From: Nautilus pompilius
Lineage: Eukaryota > Mollusca > Cephalopoda > Nautilida > Nautilidae
Reading direction: 5' to 3'
DNA length: 64,000 bases
Assembly (NCBI GenBank): GCA_018389105.1
Contig: JACATO010000308.1
Location: forward strand, 496,001-560,000
The notes under the pieces were generated by a model that was not told where the DNA came from, did not search any database, and was given only the letters and a program-made list of their open reading frames with translations. The translations under genes were made by a program, and so were the position numbers. Of this stretch, positions 28,001-36,139 are shown piece by piece; within the stretch, counting starts at the first letter, position 1, and each line of letters starts with the position of its first letter.

Positions 28001-31000
28001 GTTTTAAAAAGGACCTCTGTACATAAGATCCTTAATGTAGCAATTTCTTGTGAAGATGCAACTACAGAGTAATAAACCAGTAAACTTCAATAAATATGCA
28101 CTTTATAAAATTATTTTAACAAAATAAATACTTAAATGATAAATCAAAAAGAAAGGAAATGCTTAAACACTGCATTTGTCAAAAAAATATAATTACACTT
28201 AAACAAAAAAATCAGAATTATTTCAAGTGATGCAATTATTTTGGCCATCACTGTATAATTTAAAAGGTCTAAAGCTTTACTAAAATGACTAAGATATACA
28301 TAATATCAGTTATGAAACAACTGTGGTTAACCTAGAATGGCCTACAAATGTTTCAACAGGGACAGGACCAAAGCTTCTAAAATCTCCTCTAAACAAAAAT
28401 ATCTAGTAGTATATATTGGTAATATACTGTATTGGCAGAAGTCATAAGTCTAGGATAAATAAGAAACACTGTTGTTGAGGTATTTTTTTAAAAAGCAATC
28501 CTGTATTATCTGTCTAAAATGCTTGGATAAATATGTTGTGAAATACACTAAACATGCAATCGTTATTTTCTTTGCGTAAGGGGGCTTTCTTTGTTTTAGT
28601 TCCCTACCATGTCTGTATATCTAGTCAATCCATCTGGTCAATAGTAGTTGCTGTAGAGGCATTGTTAAAGGTATCAGTTGTTGTGAAATGTCTGAACAAG
28701 TAAAAATAAAATAATGCAGATTAGATAAAAAATTAATTTTGTTTAGACCATTGCAAACAGAATTTATAATATAAAAAATACAAAAAAACAACAAAAAACC
28801 AGACAATCTTTGCATAAAAAAGGAGGAAAAACAAGAATTAATTTTATGGGTATTCCGGAATTTAAAAGTGCAAAAGTTTTCTAAAATTACTGCAAAACCT
28901 TTTGTTTTCAGTTTAACTGTAACTTCTCTAACCTTACCTTGAATGACAAAGTCCTCACTACATTAAATTCAGGCAACAGAGTGACTTCCCCTCTATCAAG
29001 TTTGAACAGAGCTTGTTCTCCTAAAAAGTGGAGAAAAGTGGATGGTTAATAGTTAATGCAGTAAAACACTGTTGTTGCTGCATTTTGGAAGATAAATTTT
29101 TTGTTATCTTTAAAATAAGATCAACAGAAATAACATTAAGAAATAACTCAGCAAATGAATTTAGGTTTTTTTCCGTTTTAAGAGAAAATTAAATCACCCT
29201 TATTTTGCTGAGAAAAGTGATAATTACTTTAATTTTGAAAGTCACAGAAATTGTTTTTTATATGATTAAAACATTTGCTCTTATTTATTTTCCAAAGATT
29301 GGTAATGTAAATATTGCATGTCACAAACATGCAACATTACAGTGTATAATGATATTTAATTCTTTTGCATAATTTTCATAAATTGTTTAAGAAAGTATTA
29401 TTTTTTAACAAAATGGTTTTAAAGTTAAATTCTCTAATCAAAGAAACAGATTCTTTTCTTTTATCCTAGCTTCTAGACTATTAGCATTGTGAACTTGGTG
29501 CTCAAACTGAATCAGTCAACAATTTTTCACTACATCTCAAGAAAATGAACCATGCAATAGTGAAATGATGACAAACAACTAATGTTAAACTCAACATGCA
29601 GGTAACCGTGACTTGGATGCAAGTTGTAGTGATACAGTAGTAGACTATTGGCTACTAGTTTGAGGGATTTAATCTGAATACTAGTTAAGACCAATTCAAT
29701 TTGGTGCACAACCTTAGCATCAATTTTTCTTGCTCTTCTTCACCTGGGTTTCCTCCAAGCACTCCAGTTTCCTACCACATCTAAAAAATAAACAGTTCTT
29801 GTAGGGCTTTCACTGCAGGAAGTGCTATATCCTTTATGGTGCAAGATTGGCAATGCTTTCTAGCAGACAACTGTGGCTATGCTTCCATACCAAGGTTGTC
29901 TCCTTTGTAGACATTGGCATATAGCACAATAGACCAAATTATTAATGATCTAACCACTTTCAACTTCTCTGCTTTGTCTGCATATGCCCATTTTCCTTGG
30001 TGATCAATTAGGCAACTATCCAGTTTAACCTTTACAGCTGGGTAATCTGATGAACTTGCGTGTTTCTTGTCACCATCACCTGCATTGTACTTGATCAGTG
30101 CCTCTCTTTCATGTTATGCAGCACAATAAAAAAAACTGTAATGTTAGTTTGTAAAAATCTAAACAACAAAACTTTACCAGTGATAAAATAAAGATAAAAA
30201 TATGTTCAACAATAACATAAAATGTGCAGCCTTAAAAATAAAAAAGGCAATCATCTCATGAAAGACATTTTTATATTCTAAGTAAAATTACATAAAAAGT
30301 TTTAAGCAACATGCCAGAAAAATCTGATATTCACCAAGGTGGTTTTATTATTATTATTATTTATTAATTCTAATGTTTAACATATCATGGACATATATCA
30401 CAAATACCTCACCTTGTGAATTATTGACATTGTACTGCGTTCCATTAATGCTGAAAGCAGTACATTGCACATATTGCGGAGATCCCTTCCTTAAAACCTT
30501 ATAATGCATCTGAAAAGATACCTTCTGAATTAAACAAACAGTTAATTTTTGCACATACAGCATGTACCCATATCATTCCTACTATATTGTTGACATACAG
30601 ATATGCACCTTTTTTCCTTAATATTTTAATTTAAAAATTAGAATGTTACAAAAATTCTACAAATCGTTTTGTATTCTCCTCTTTGGTTTAAATATGAAAT
30701 GGAAACAGAGTGGATGACATGGAGACTCTAGATATATCTGGTTAGTATTGAATTAATTCAAAGTGAAGCTCTTAATGAGTAAAAAGATAATCAAATTTAG
30801 TATGAAGAAGAATTAATTTTGCCTGTTTTTGTTGCTTCTTTTTTGGGTCAACATCAAATCAACCAAAAAAATGAAAATCTTGAATCATAATACAAACTTT
30901 TATCACTTAACTAACAGAACAATGAGTTCTTCATTGAAGTTGTTCAGAAAGACCAACCCTATGGCCGCATTGTTTTCCAGTCGACATATATCATATTATT

Positions 31001-34000
31001 CCAACAGCTGTCACCTTTTCAAGTGAAATAAAACTTGCACATTGGACATTTGAAAGATATTCTTTATTAATAAATTAGTTGATACATAAACTGGTCTGCC
31101 TGAAGAAATTGTATGGTCTGGCTCAATAAACCACTTTAAAATGCTCTTGAGTAGAGACTTTGGCTTTACAACGGACTTTCATTTACTTCTACTAAACTTT
31201 ACTAGATATAAGAATTATTATATTATAATTATCTAATGTGGTTGTAACTAACATACTCTTCATGTTAAGCACTTTAAAAATAAATAATGAAATTAACTTC
31301 ACTGTGATCCTTGTAAAATAATCAAACAAAATGATAAAATTGCAAAAAAAAATTTCCGCTTAGCCAAAATATAAAGTTCTAAGAAAGAAAGATGATGAAA
31401 AACTCACCGCTGCTCTATTCTCACTAGGTTTCAATATGACAGGTTTGATTTCTAAGTTCATTATTTCTTCTTGTTGATCAAAGTGTTGATTTAAAATAAA
31501 AAAATATACAAATACTTTGTTAAATGAACAGTTTTTAAAGCAAAAAAGGAACAATAATTTCATAATTCATCAAATGAAAATAGTCTTTTTTTAGTTTTTA
31601 ACCTTAAAGACTTTCTACACATAACTAGTCATAAATTTCTTGGCTGACAAATCCTGTGGTGCTCTCTAACACTGTACTTTTATGACTTTCCAAACTAAAA
31701 AAAATTTATTAATTATTATTTTTAGCTGATAATCAAAATATTTGCATCATGAACTAACTTCTCAAACTGTTTCTTAAACATACATCATCCAAATAGTAAT
31801 ACAAGCAGTCAGGAAGTGTCTTAGTGTACAGACAGTCTCCTAGGGGCATCATGGAAAGAACAACATGTTAGATAGATAGAGTTGAGGCTTCTGTAATCTT
31901 GAAATAAGTCATTTTGTACTTCTACATTACTAAAAAATAAATACAATGCTGAGCAAACATATATTTATAAACAAACACATAAGTTGGGTTTATCAAGGAA
32001 ATTTAAAAATAAATATGTCAGAGAAGCAGAGTTGACAATTCAGCTTTTTTAGCAGGCTCACCTGAAATATTTGCAATTGTTTGTCTGCAGGATACATTCA
32101 CTTTGTGCACAGCAACAGGCTCACTGCAAAGTAGAAACTGATTAGGTTCAAATGTGGCAATCTCAATTTAAAAAATATATTGAATTTTAAAAATATAAAA
32201 TTTAATTTCTTCTTTTTTAAAAAACCAAAACATACCTTAATTCAACAAAAAATTGTCTAGTTGGTGATTCATAATCATCATGAATAAATATCACATGTGA
32301 ACATATGCTAACTGTGGGAGCAGCAGTAATAATTAAAAAGCTGAAAATTAAGGTAAAAATTAATTAGTGTTGTTTCACATAATAATACTAATCAAGGGTT
32401 TTGAGCATGTGGGGAGTAACACATTCTTTCACATATTCAATTACAAAACTAGAAGTTATAATTATAAACCAGGTAAAGTTTCAGTGCAGCTTAATGTTAG
32501 AAAAGATAATTGTAAATCAATAAAATAAATTGCTAACAGTGTAAGTAAATAACGTAAGTCTGAATAGTAGTTTAAGAATAGTAATGCCACACATTGTTTC
32601 CTTAGGATCCTCTGACAGATGTTTTTCTATATCCTTGTAACAAATAAATTAAATTAACATAAATATTTAAAATATTGTAGTAATTTTTGTTCTTTGGAAA
32701 TCATACAGTCATGAATTTGTTTTTAGAAATACATGCCAAGCAGAGTCAGAGAGATTCCGAAGATGAAAAAGATATTTTCACAATGTAGTGAGAAACGGTG
32801 TACAGTAAGACCTTGGTTTAATGGATTCCCATTCAAAGGACTTCGGAAACAACAGATGCTGTCTGGTACTCCAAACAAAAGTTCGCATTGAGCTGTGTGA
32901 AAAATTTTTTGCATGGGCGCCTTTTGTGCATGTGTATGTAAATGTCCGGATTTAATGGACTACCAGCATTAATGGACACCCCTTACCCCCTAAGAATCTA
33001 AACAATTGCTTTTGGCATTGAGATGTTTGTACTTACATAGGATCACTGATTGATGTCTCATTAGTGAACTGTATTTCATTTTGTGGAAATGTAAAATTTC
33101 CATTACCTGCAGTTGTTGACCACCCATAGCAATGAACTTCAACCTGACGGCCAGCTCTAATAACCCTGAGATACAATTTTTGAAGGTCATATGTTTTTAC
33201 ACACAAATATATAAACAAATATAAAAAGAGGAAACTAAATCTTTTTGTTGTAAAGAATAATATCCTGACTGAATGAATTTATAAAGATTACAAAATGAAT
33301 ACAAAATTATAAAACCACTGTAAGCATTTGCTAAAATAAATAAGAAAAAAAACAATCATTGACTAAATTTTAGTTACCTCTTTTTATTGAACATACTAAC
33401 AAAATGAATAGTGCCTACAAAATTAATCAACCAAATTTACGCAAACAGATTTAAAAAATAATAGAAATAATAAAGTTACCATAAATATAAAACAATAAAA
33501 TAAACTTTTGTGTATGAGTATTTTTAGTTCAAAATGAACAAAGTTCTGTTAAAAAATGTGTCTAATTTGCTTATTATGCCTTTATCAGCTGCCATTTGTT
33601 TTTTTTTTTTAATTTTGCTTAAATTTGAGTTTTGTTCACTAGAATTTGATAACAACAAAAAATGAGCAAAAAAAACAAATTACGATATTCTTATTTCTTG
33701 AAATAATTAATCACAATTCAGTTGTTTAAAAAAAGCATTACAGAATAATGACATTGTATAATCCTAGGTTGTTTACTCTTTATCTATTCTTCTGTTATGC
33801 TTTATTTTATTTCCAAATTAAACACTCATATTGTAATTAATCCTTAGTTTTGTGTTTGATCCGTATTTAGATGTAGTACTTCCTACCTGGAGATGGGAAC
33901 CAGGCCCCAAGTTTTGTTTGGATAGAGCTTGATGGTTGAAAAGTCAACCTGACTAAACCCAGATCTATAGATACTCAGCTCACAGTTAATGGTAATCTGA

Positions 34001-35879
34001 AAGTGTTAAAATACAATAAGTTGGAGGGGTTCTTTTATACACTGTATATAGAGTACAAAGTAATGCAAACAAAATAAAATTCTTTGGGATTCAATAAACA
34101 CATAGAGTTTAGTGAGAAAGCATGTGATTATTCACAGATGTGTATTTACAAGAATTATTTTTAGCTTAGAAAAAACTAAACCATGTCATTCAGATATTTA
34201 AATATTTTTTTTTGAATTTATTTTTCAGACATTTGTCAAAACTAAAAAAAGTAGCTAGTTTCTCTTTAATCTTACAAAATAACTTGTTAAATGCTTGAAA
34301 AGTAACTCAATTTTTTATGGTTCATGAATGACTCTTGATACATTAGCTTATTCCGTTTTTCTTGTTAAAAGCCAAAAGTATTCTTTTATAAATGAATACA
34401 TGGATTCTACTAGAAATGCTTTAAAATCTACTGATTCACTAAGATAAAATAATAAACCTGCCAACAACAATGAATACAAAAAGAAAAGACTGTTAATGCA
34501 AGTCATCTCTTTACAGTATAAGTAAACTGAAAATAATAATAATAGAAAGTTTTATTTTGTAATCAATATAATAAAATGTATGTCCATGGATTCTCAACAC
34601 ATTAGAAGTACTACATAATTATTTATCATGGACATCCAGACAATTTTCTCAATATGTGGAGCACCTCTCAAGTAAGTTTCTAGAATTTTTAGCACCATGT
34701 TTTTAGACATTCTATTCCTTAAGGACAAAAGTATATCAAGCTGATATTTCTTTGTTGACCAATTGTTGTACCTGTGCATTTATATTAAAGACTAATCCCA
34801 TTTACCATGTTTCATTCTAACTTGTTGCATACAGTTGTGTAATGTTTTAATAAAATTGTGAGAATAGCCATGATTTTGGATGTCAGACATAAAAGTTTAT
34901 AATAATTTTAAAATATAGATAAACAAAACTTGATTTTGTTATTATTTTTTAAACAATATACAGAACTTTTCTAGTTACATTCAAATTAATTTCGTACTCA
35001 AATGACATCTTAACTTTACACAACACTGGTCTTTGGTTCCCTTTCCTTTCTTTTTATATAGTAAGTATGAAGTTTACATACATAATTTCTGTTTTGTGTT
35101 AAGAAAGAAAAAATAGATAGAACCTTACATTGTCTTCAAGCAGCACTTCTTCCGTCTCATTCCACACTTTCACATATACAGGCAATACTGTAGACTTGTT
35201 ATTAACGGAAAAATACAATCGTGTTAAGGAAGAATTCTGGCGGCCAATGTAAACTTTTCCAATACCTTGAAAAGTTTTTTTAAAAAAAGGAGAATTACGA
35301 CTAAATCCACACGACAGAGACACACAGATTTTAAAGAGAGTGAAAGGGGAAAAAAGGGGATGGCGACATTATCGTTGAACTTTGAGATACTGTAAATAAA
35401 ATATTACTGGTATTAGTAATAATATATTTAATTAGAGACAACGTATTCAACTTCCACGAACCACCAGAATAAATGAGCAATAAATTTCAAATTTTAGGGT
35501 TAATTTCTGAAGTTCCTAGATTTAAATTAACCCTTTCGGTGCTTAATTGAATTTCGGGCTGGAATCAATTATCCACCAAAAATGAGATGAGGAATTTGAT
35601 CAGAGAAGTTGCGGGGCTTTCGTGGATTTTTTGAAGCCGTGGGGTAGATCTTCTTCTGGCATCAACTGGCTATAAGGGTCAAAGCGGACATATCCGCTCT
35701 CAGAATCATAAGGGGTTAAGAAGGTGGGAGAAAGGGGACAGAGACGGAGGGGGGGAATACGTGTAGTAACTTGTAATGCCTACGGGATTACAACTGCAAA
35801 TTCATAGATTCATACCTTTACTAATGGTTTGACAGATCAACCGTGCAGAGATCACAATAAACAATATGCCTAACTTCAT
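772..35879 (-). CDS. TCTN2: Tectonic family gene, TCTN2-like (19 exons, C-terminus outside window)
   Basis: Tectonics are secreted or membrane proteins of the ciliary transition zone (MKS/B9 complex). Coding exons in transcript order: 35879-35816, 35265-35129, 33996-33887, 33165-33037, 32340-32236, 32123-32062, 31469-31408, 30524-30413, 29020-28938, 21245-21068, 18912-18839, 17493-17316, 13440-13343, 12973-12720, 10084-9174, 7091-6978, 5459-5342, 5217-5113, 1083-772. Every junction has AG/GT borders and phases join without a stop for about 1,068 codons. Seen: N-terminal hydrophobic signal ([16 protein letters not shown]), the tectonic cysteine cluster [18 protein letters not shown] near residues 447-464, a PGYVG-YNVGKP segment near 849-858, FGHDLLSGC, and GLCLDIPVG near 1034. 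The last two match TCTN2 better than TCTN1 or TCTN3, judged from memory. Human TCTN2 is about 700 residues, so the N-terminal part here is much longer. The C-terminal membrane segment must lie beyond base 1. Family assignment is firm; the TCTN2 subtype is likely. Confidence 0.86.
1403..2000 (+). pseudogene. Pogo/Tigger-like transposase remnant
   Basis: A reading frame from the ATG at 1403 encodes [20 protein letters not shown] and continues [17 protein letters not shown], the psq-type helix-turn-helix typical of Tigger/jerky transposases. Stops and frameshifts follow. Around 1760-1830 another frame gives [16 protein letters not shown], matching the CENP-B-type DNA-binding region, and near 1900 a decayed piece resembles the start of the DDE domain. 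No terminal repeats were found. Inserted in intron 18 of the TCTN2-like gene, opposite in orientation to it. Confidence 0.75.
2261..3094 (+). mobile_element. Internally deleted pogo/Tigger element with terminal inverted repeats
   Basis: Both ends are present: left cagatactccccaacttacg and right ggttgtaagtcagggagtac-ctg are inverted repeats, flanked by TA target duplications (2259-2260 and 3095-3096). It is 834 bp, so most of the transposase is missing. It carries an N-terminal transposase fragment: ATG at 2443, then [17 protein letters not shown]; the frame shifts at a run of G (2574-2582) and continues [20 protein letters not shown], a psq helix-turn-helix, ending [10 protein letters not shown]. 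It has no catalytic domain and needs a partner to move. Confidence 0.88.
2443..2935 (+). pseudogene. Tigger transposase N-terminal fragment (frameshifted)
   Basis: DNA-binding half of a pogo-type transposase: psq helix-turn-helix at about 2530-2650 and a CENP-B-like helix-turn-helix ending with the characteristic GWFNRFKK at about 2885. The frame break is at the 9-base G run 2574-2582. A stop at 2933-2935 comes just before the element's right end, so the DDE domain was deleted. Confidence 0.8.
3095..5112. other. Intron sequence, nothing recognised
   Basis: AT-rich intron 18 sequence of the TCTN2-like gene. Short open frames here have no coding character or recognisable motif. Confidence 0.5.
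5113..7091 (-). CDS. TCTN2: TCTN2-like exons 16-18
   Basis: Three exons: 7091-6978 (114 nt), 5459-5342 (118 nt) and 5217-5113 (105 nt). They encode [16 protein letters not shown], then the segment containing [21 protein letters not shown], then [19 protein letters not shown]...LDHWIDIFR. The order and the FGxxLLSGC and WIDIFR-like motifs agree with the C-terminal half of TCTN2. Splice sites: atttttcag/gtaag, tattttag/gttag, attatag/gtaca. Confidence 0.87.
5858..6090 (+). repeat. LINE (non-LTR retrotransposon) reverse transcriptase scrap
   Basis: Plus-strand conceptual translation gives decayed text resembling the C-terminal end of non-LTR reverse transcriptases: RPYLEYVAT, a phenylalanine-rich gap, [15 protein letters not shown], then [21 protein letters not shown]. 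This matches the common LVRPxLEY...RLExVQ...YxxRLExLxLxxLxxRR pattern. Several stops and no ends are visible. Lies in intron 16 of the TCTN2-like gene. Confidence 0.6.
7092..9173. other. Intron 15 of the TCTN2-like gene; possible SINE scrap at about 7390-7490
   Basis: No coding signal. On the minus strand at about 7390-7490, TGGTCCAATGG (A-box-like) is followed by TGTGCTCAAGACC (weak B-box-like), which could be a tRNA-derived SINE fragment. The rest is unremarkable AT-rich DNA. Confidence 0.35.
9174..10084 (-). CDS. TCTN2: TCTN2-like exon 15 (large 911-nt exon)
   Basis: The largest exon of the gene, open for 303 codons. It carries the central tectonic domain: [10 protein letters not shown], a [19 protein letters not shown] segment resembling the CxxxAPVxFL...C pattern of tectonics, and the end PGYVG, which continues as YNVGKP across the next junction. 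The acceptor is a long pyrimidine tract followed by cttggacag (ending 10085); the donor is gtaagtag at 9173. The other exons are 62-312 nt, so this probably reflects intron loss. No frameshift is seen. Confidence 0.92.
10242..11633 (+). mobile_element. Decayed Tigger/jerky-type DNA transposon with terminal inverted repeats
   Basis: Ends cag-aaaagtctatttatccaa and its inverse ttggataaatagactttta-ctg are flanked by TA (10240-10241 and 11634-11635); length 1,392 bp. Inside, plus-strand fragments of a Tigger DDE domain survive: [13 protein letters not shown] near 10570 (compare NADETGLFWRxLP) and [20 protein letters not shown] near 10832-10890 (compare GLPxxxKxLLLLDNC), with many stops. It lies in intron 14 of the TCTN2-like gene, antisense to it, 158 bp upstream of exon 15. 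Confidence 0.85.
11825..12020 (+). pseudogene. Tc1-type transposase fragment
   Basis: Plus-strand translation yields VFQHDIES followed after a gap by [20 protein letters not shown], the signature FQHDN...WPxxSPDLNPIExLW around the last two catalytic acidic residues of Tc1 DD34E transposases. The element's ends were not found and the frame is broken. Confidence 0.75.
12720..13440 (-). CDS. TCTN2: TCTN2-like exons 13-14 (cysteine cluster)
   Basis: Exons 13440-13343 (98 nt) and 12973-12720 (254 nt). The first holds the hallmark tectonic cluster [18 protein letters not shown], and the second continues [13 protein letters not shown] and ends [10 protein letters not shown]. The spacing of Pro-Cys-x-Cys and Asn-Cys-Cys-Cys-Asp is what identifies the family. 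Donor gtatg at 13342; donor gtact at 12719. Confidence 0.93.
13441..14111. other. Intron 12, nothing recognised
   Basis: AT-rich DNA between exon 13 and the Tigger element that starts at 14112; no reading frame or repeat recognised. Confidence 0.5.
14112..16285 (+). mobile_element. Near full-length pogo/Tigger-like transposon, possibly intron-containing
   Basis: Inverted ends cagtgcgtgccatttagtag (left) and ctattaagcaccgcgcactg (right) are flanked by TA at 14110-14111 and 16286-16287; length 2,174 bp. The GC content is visibly higher than in the surrounding intron. Plus-strand coding includes a psq helix-turn-helix piece, a CENP-B-like piece with [13 protein letters not shown], and a DDE piece [19 protein letters not shown], followed by a stop-ridden C-terminal region to about 16020. 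The DNA is complete from end to end but the reading frame is broken at several places. Confidence 0.88.
14425..16023 (+). pseudogene. Pogo/Tigger transposase, broken
   Basis: From the ATG at 14425 the frame reads [20 protein letters not shown], ends ...TTQK at a good donor (gtaggac, 14512), and resumes in phase after ctttctttcag (14641) as [20 protein letters not shown]. This suggests a spliced transposase with a 129-bp intron. Stops follow at about 14742 and 14758. A second frame from 14876 reads [19 protein letters not shown], then [15 protein letters not shown] (first catalytic Asp region) up to CFKGLKSSS at 15259, where the frame is lost. Later blocks show in-frame stops, and the remaining catalytic aspartates are not securely identifiable. 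Confidence 0.75.
16308..16944 (+). pseudogene. Unidentified broken coding remnant (possible processed pseudogene)
   Basis: Two neighbouring plus-strand frames look coding-like. The first, ending at a stop at 16554-16556, contains [12 protein letters not shown], then [20 protein letters not shown] and [13 protein letters not shown]. The second starts about 16552 in another frame and runs 131 codons with only one internal stop (16756-16758): [20 protein letters not shown], a Cys-containing stretch ([15 protein letters not shown]), [20 protein letters not shown] and [20 protein letters not shown], ending at a stop at 16942-16944. I do not recognise the parent gene. Low stop density in AT-rich DNA is the argument. 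It directly follows the Tigger element in intron 12. Confidence 0.45.
17316..21245 (-). CDS. TCTN2: TCTN2-like exons 10-12
   Basis: Exons 21245-21068 (178 nt), 18912-18839 (74 nt) and 17493-17316 (178 nt), in matching phase. They encode a segment starting [18 protein letters not shown], a short piece ending PKQNIQFW, and [19 protein letters not shown]...[11 protein letters not shown]...ANFSDVSS. This is extracellular-looking sequence with scattered cysteines and sequons, N-terminal to the cysteine cluster. I do not recognise a named domain. A mariner remnant and a Tc1 element lie in the two introns. Confidence 0.8.
17880..18530 (-). pseudogene. Decayed mariner transposase remnant
   Basis: Minus-strand translation of about 18150-18305 gives [19 protein letters not shown], then KIMLTVF with a stop, [15 protein letters not shown] text and NSRRLNKLA. 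This is the mariner pattern [15 protein letters not shown]...VMxTVFWDxxGVxxIDFLPKG. Nothing is intact and the terminal repeats were not found. It lies in intron 11 of the TCTN2-like gene, same strand as the gene. Confidence 0.7.
19150..20662 (-). mobile_element. Tc1-like element with both terminal inverted repeats
   Basis: Ends caggtgcatctcaaaaaatt and its inverse ttttttgagatgcaccctg are flanked by TA at 19148-19149 and 20663-20664; length 1,513 bp, typical for Tc1. This end sequence and the neighbouring agaatatcatggaag match a family I know from teleosts, frogs and lampreys. The transposase runs on the minus strand from about 20373 to 19427 and is broken by frameshifts and a stop. Inserted in intron 10 of the TCTN2-like gene. 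Confidence 0.92.
19427..20373 (-). pseudogene. Tc1 transposase (DD34E), broken
   Basis: The start at 20373 reads [20 protein letters not shown], then [18 protein letters not shown], a paired-like helix-turn-helix; a stop follows after GKVW. Downstream, at 19819-19427, a frame reads [20 protein letters not shown] then [20 protein letters not shown], the region of the second catalytic Asp, and ends in CHRLITSMP...AKGALTKY, the usual C-terminus. It is non-functional as read. Confidence 0.85.
21887..24576 (-). mobile_element. hAT-family transposon with exact 8-bp target duplication
   Basis: Terminal inverted repeats caggggtcggcaacc (21887-21901) and ggttgccgacccctg (24562-24576) are flanked by the perfect 8-bp direct repeat atctaagg (21879-21886 and 24577-24584). 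Length is 2,690 bp. The minus strand encodes a BED-finger hAT transposase of the GTF2IRD2/ZBED-like type, broken by frameshifts. The intact ends and exact duplication argue for a comparatively recent insertion. Lies in intron 9 of the TCTN2-like gene. The right part, at 24380-24480, is GC-rich and CpG-containing, unlike the intron. Confidence 0.93.
22290..23917 (-). pseudogene. hAT transposase, frameshifted
   Basis: The likely start is the internal Met at 23917 ([19 protein letters not shown]). A BED-type finger follows: [20 protein letters not shown] and HYQTRH. Then comes a long stretch to the catalytic-core signature [20 protein letters not shown] and [16 protein letters not shown] at about 23203, where a stop breaks the frame. 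Decayed text continues to 22850, and a second open block (22850-22290) contains [20 protein letters not shown] and [12 protein letters not shown], the C-terminal helices of this family. Two pieces of one gene, not two genes. Confidence 0.88.
24585..26040. other. Intron 9 sequence with unassigned open frames
   Basis: Open stretches at 25045-25302 and 25401-25739 (plus strand) have no recognisable motif; the second ends Ser/Lys-rich ([15 protein letters not shown]). They could be decayed repeat or chance frames. Nothing else was identified. Confidence 0.3.
26050..26305 (+). repeat. LINE reverse-transcriptase C-terminal scrap
   Basis: Plus-strand text [20 protein letters not shown] followed, after stops, by [20 protein letters not shown]. 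This matches the KxLGVxVxxxLKxxxQ...LVRPxLEYAxxxWSPYxxKxI pattern of non-LTR reverse transcriptases. Same type of scrap as at 5.86 kb; no ends visible. Confidence 0.6.
26381..27975 (-). mobile_element. piggyBac-like element with TTAA duplications, carrying a nested MITE
   Basis: The left end cccattagggccca follows TTAA (26377-26380); the right end tgggccctaaaaggt precedes TTAA (27976-27979). The ends are imperfect inverted repeats, and TTAA is the piggyBac target. The element is 1,595 bp, of which about 591 bp is a later insertion at 27314-27902. The minus strand near 27030-27160 encodes an acidic piece, [20 protein letters not shown], like the acidic N-termini of piggyBac transposases. The catalytic domain is missing or unrecognisable. 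Confidence 0.7.
27314..27902 (+). mobile_element. Tigger-like MITE, copy 1 (nested in piggyBac-like element)
   Basis: 589-bp non-coding element with ends cagtcgacccctgcacaatc and gggg-tacaactg, flanked by TA (27312-27313 and 27903-27904). Its sequence is nearly that of the inverse of 45071-45673. The end motif cagt-gncccc and the ttcgcgg/attcgcag theme resemble non-autonomous Tigger families. The interior includes a GC-richer block with CCAAT/ATTGG motifs and gcagatgcagcccagcagcc. The strand is arbitrary. Confidence 0.85.
28180..28937. other. Intron 9 end, nothing recognised
   Basis: AT-rich intron between the piggyBac-like element and exon 9; no feature identified. Confidence 0.5.
28938..31469 (-). 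CDS. TCTN2: TCTN2-like exons 7-9
   Basis: Exons 31469-31408 (62 nt), 30524-30413 (112 nt) and 29020-28938 (83 nt). They encode [39 protein letters not shown]...[11 protein letters not shown] and [19 protein letters not shown]. The exon 8 start is a choice between two nearby acceptors (ttcag ending at 30525, or ttttcag 15 nt further in); both keep the frame. Conserved family motifs are not obvious, so support is the exon structure and frame continuity. Confidence 0.72.
29590..29930 (+). repeat. Possible SINE-like repeat
   Basis: Contains gatacagtagtagactattg (A-box-like context) and, further on, cctgggtttcctccaagcac then tccagtttcctaccacatct, a text that recurs in many animal dispersed repeats. 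A related piece, ccagtttcctcccaaatcta, occurs at about 21383. No ends or target duplication seen. Confidence 0.35.
32062..35879 (-). CDS. TCTN2: TCTN2-like exons 1-6 (start and signal peptide)
   Basis: Exons 35879-35816, 35265-35129, 33996-33887, 33165-33037, 32340-32236 and 32123-32062. The start ATG at 35879 is followed by a hydrophobic run typical of a signal peptide. Exon 2 continues [19 protein letters not shown], exon 3 [19 protein letters not shown], exon 4 [17 protein letters not shown], exon 5 [19 protein letters not shown], and exon 6 [19 protein letters not shown]. Alternating beta-like strands and sequons suggest an extracellular fold, which is inference. The frame runs through all junctions. 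Confidence 0.75.
32803..32990. repeat. Possible Tigger-like end fragment
   Basis: cagtaagaccttggtttaat at 32803 resembles Tigger-family ends, and further in tccggatttaatggactacc and attaatggacacccctta look like the other end. The two sides are poorly matched inverted repeats, so this is only a candidate for a degraded MITE in intron 4 of the TCTN2-like gene. Confidence 0.4.
33997..35128. other. Intron 2 of the TCTN2-like gene
   Basis: AT-rich. A 62-codon minus-strand frame at 34594-34779 is open but matches nothing I know and has no splice context. Confidence 0.4.
35531..35715. mobile_element. Short TTAA-flanked MITE, piggyBac-like
   Basis: Begins ccctttcggtgc right after TTAA (35527-35530) and ends aatcataagggg right before TTAA (35716-35719). 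The 185-bp body is GC-richer than its surroundings. TTAA duplications and CCC...GGG ends fit non-autonomous piggyBac elements. It sits in intron 1, about 100 bp downstream of exon 1. Confidence 0.5.
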
Positions 35880-36139
35880 CTTCGGCAATGTTAGGAATCA
35901 GTCAGACTTCCTTTAAAGCGTTGTTAATGACGCCGATTACTCATCATTATTAAAGAGTGCGCCATTTCTATTCACGGGTCCGCACTATCTATCTTAGCAT
36001 TCTTTTATTGGTTAGTTAGAGAAAATACTATTATTTATAAAAATATAAATTAAAAAGTAATTATAAATTGTTATTATTTATTTAACTATATTAAAAATAT
36101 ATTTGATGTAACAAATAAACATCATTATTATCTGCAGAT
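35880..36139. promoter_or_regulatory. Presumed TCTN2-like 5' UTR and promoter region
   Basis: Sequence immediately upstream of the TCTN2-like ATG. No TATA box in a convincing position and no perfect ciliary X-box (RFX site) was found; gttgttaatgacgcc near 35920 is only a poor half-match. The assignment rests on position between two divergent genes. Confidence 0.35.

Noticed and set aside
34594..34779. Minus-strand 61-codon frame in TCTN2 intron 2
   Set aside because: Open but with no splice sites in phase and no recognisable similarity.
35915..35935. Possible RFX X-box (gttgttaatgacgcc) upstream of the ciliary gene
   Set aside because: Poor palindrome and half-site match; one would expect such near matches by chance.
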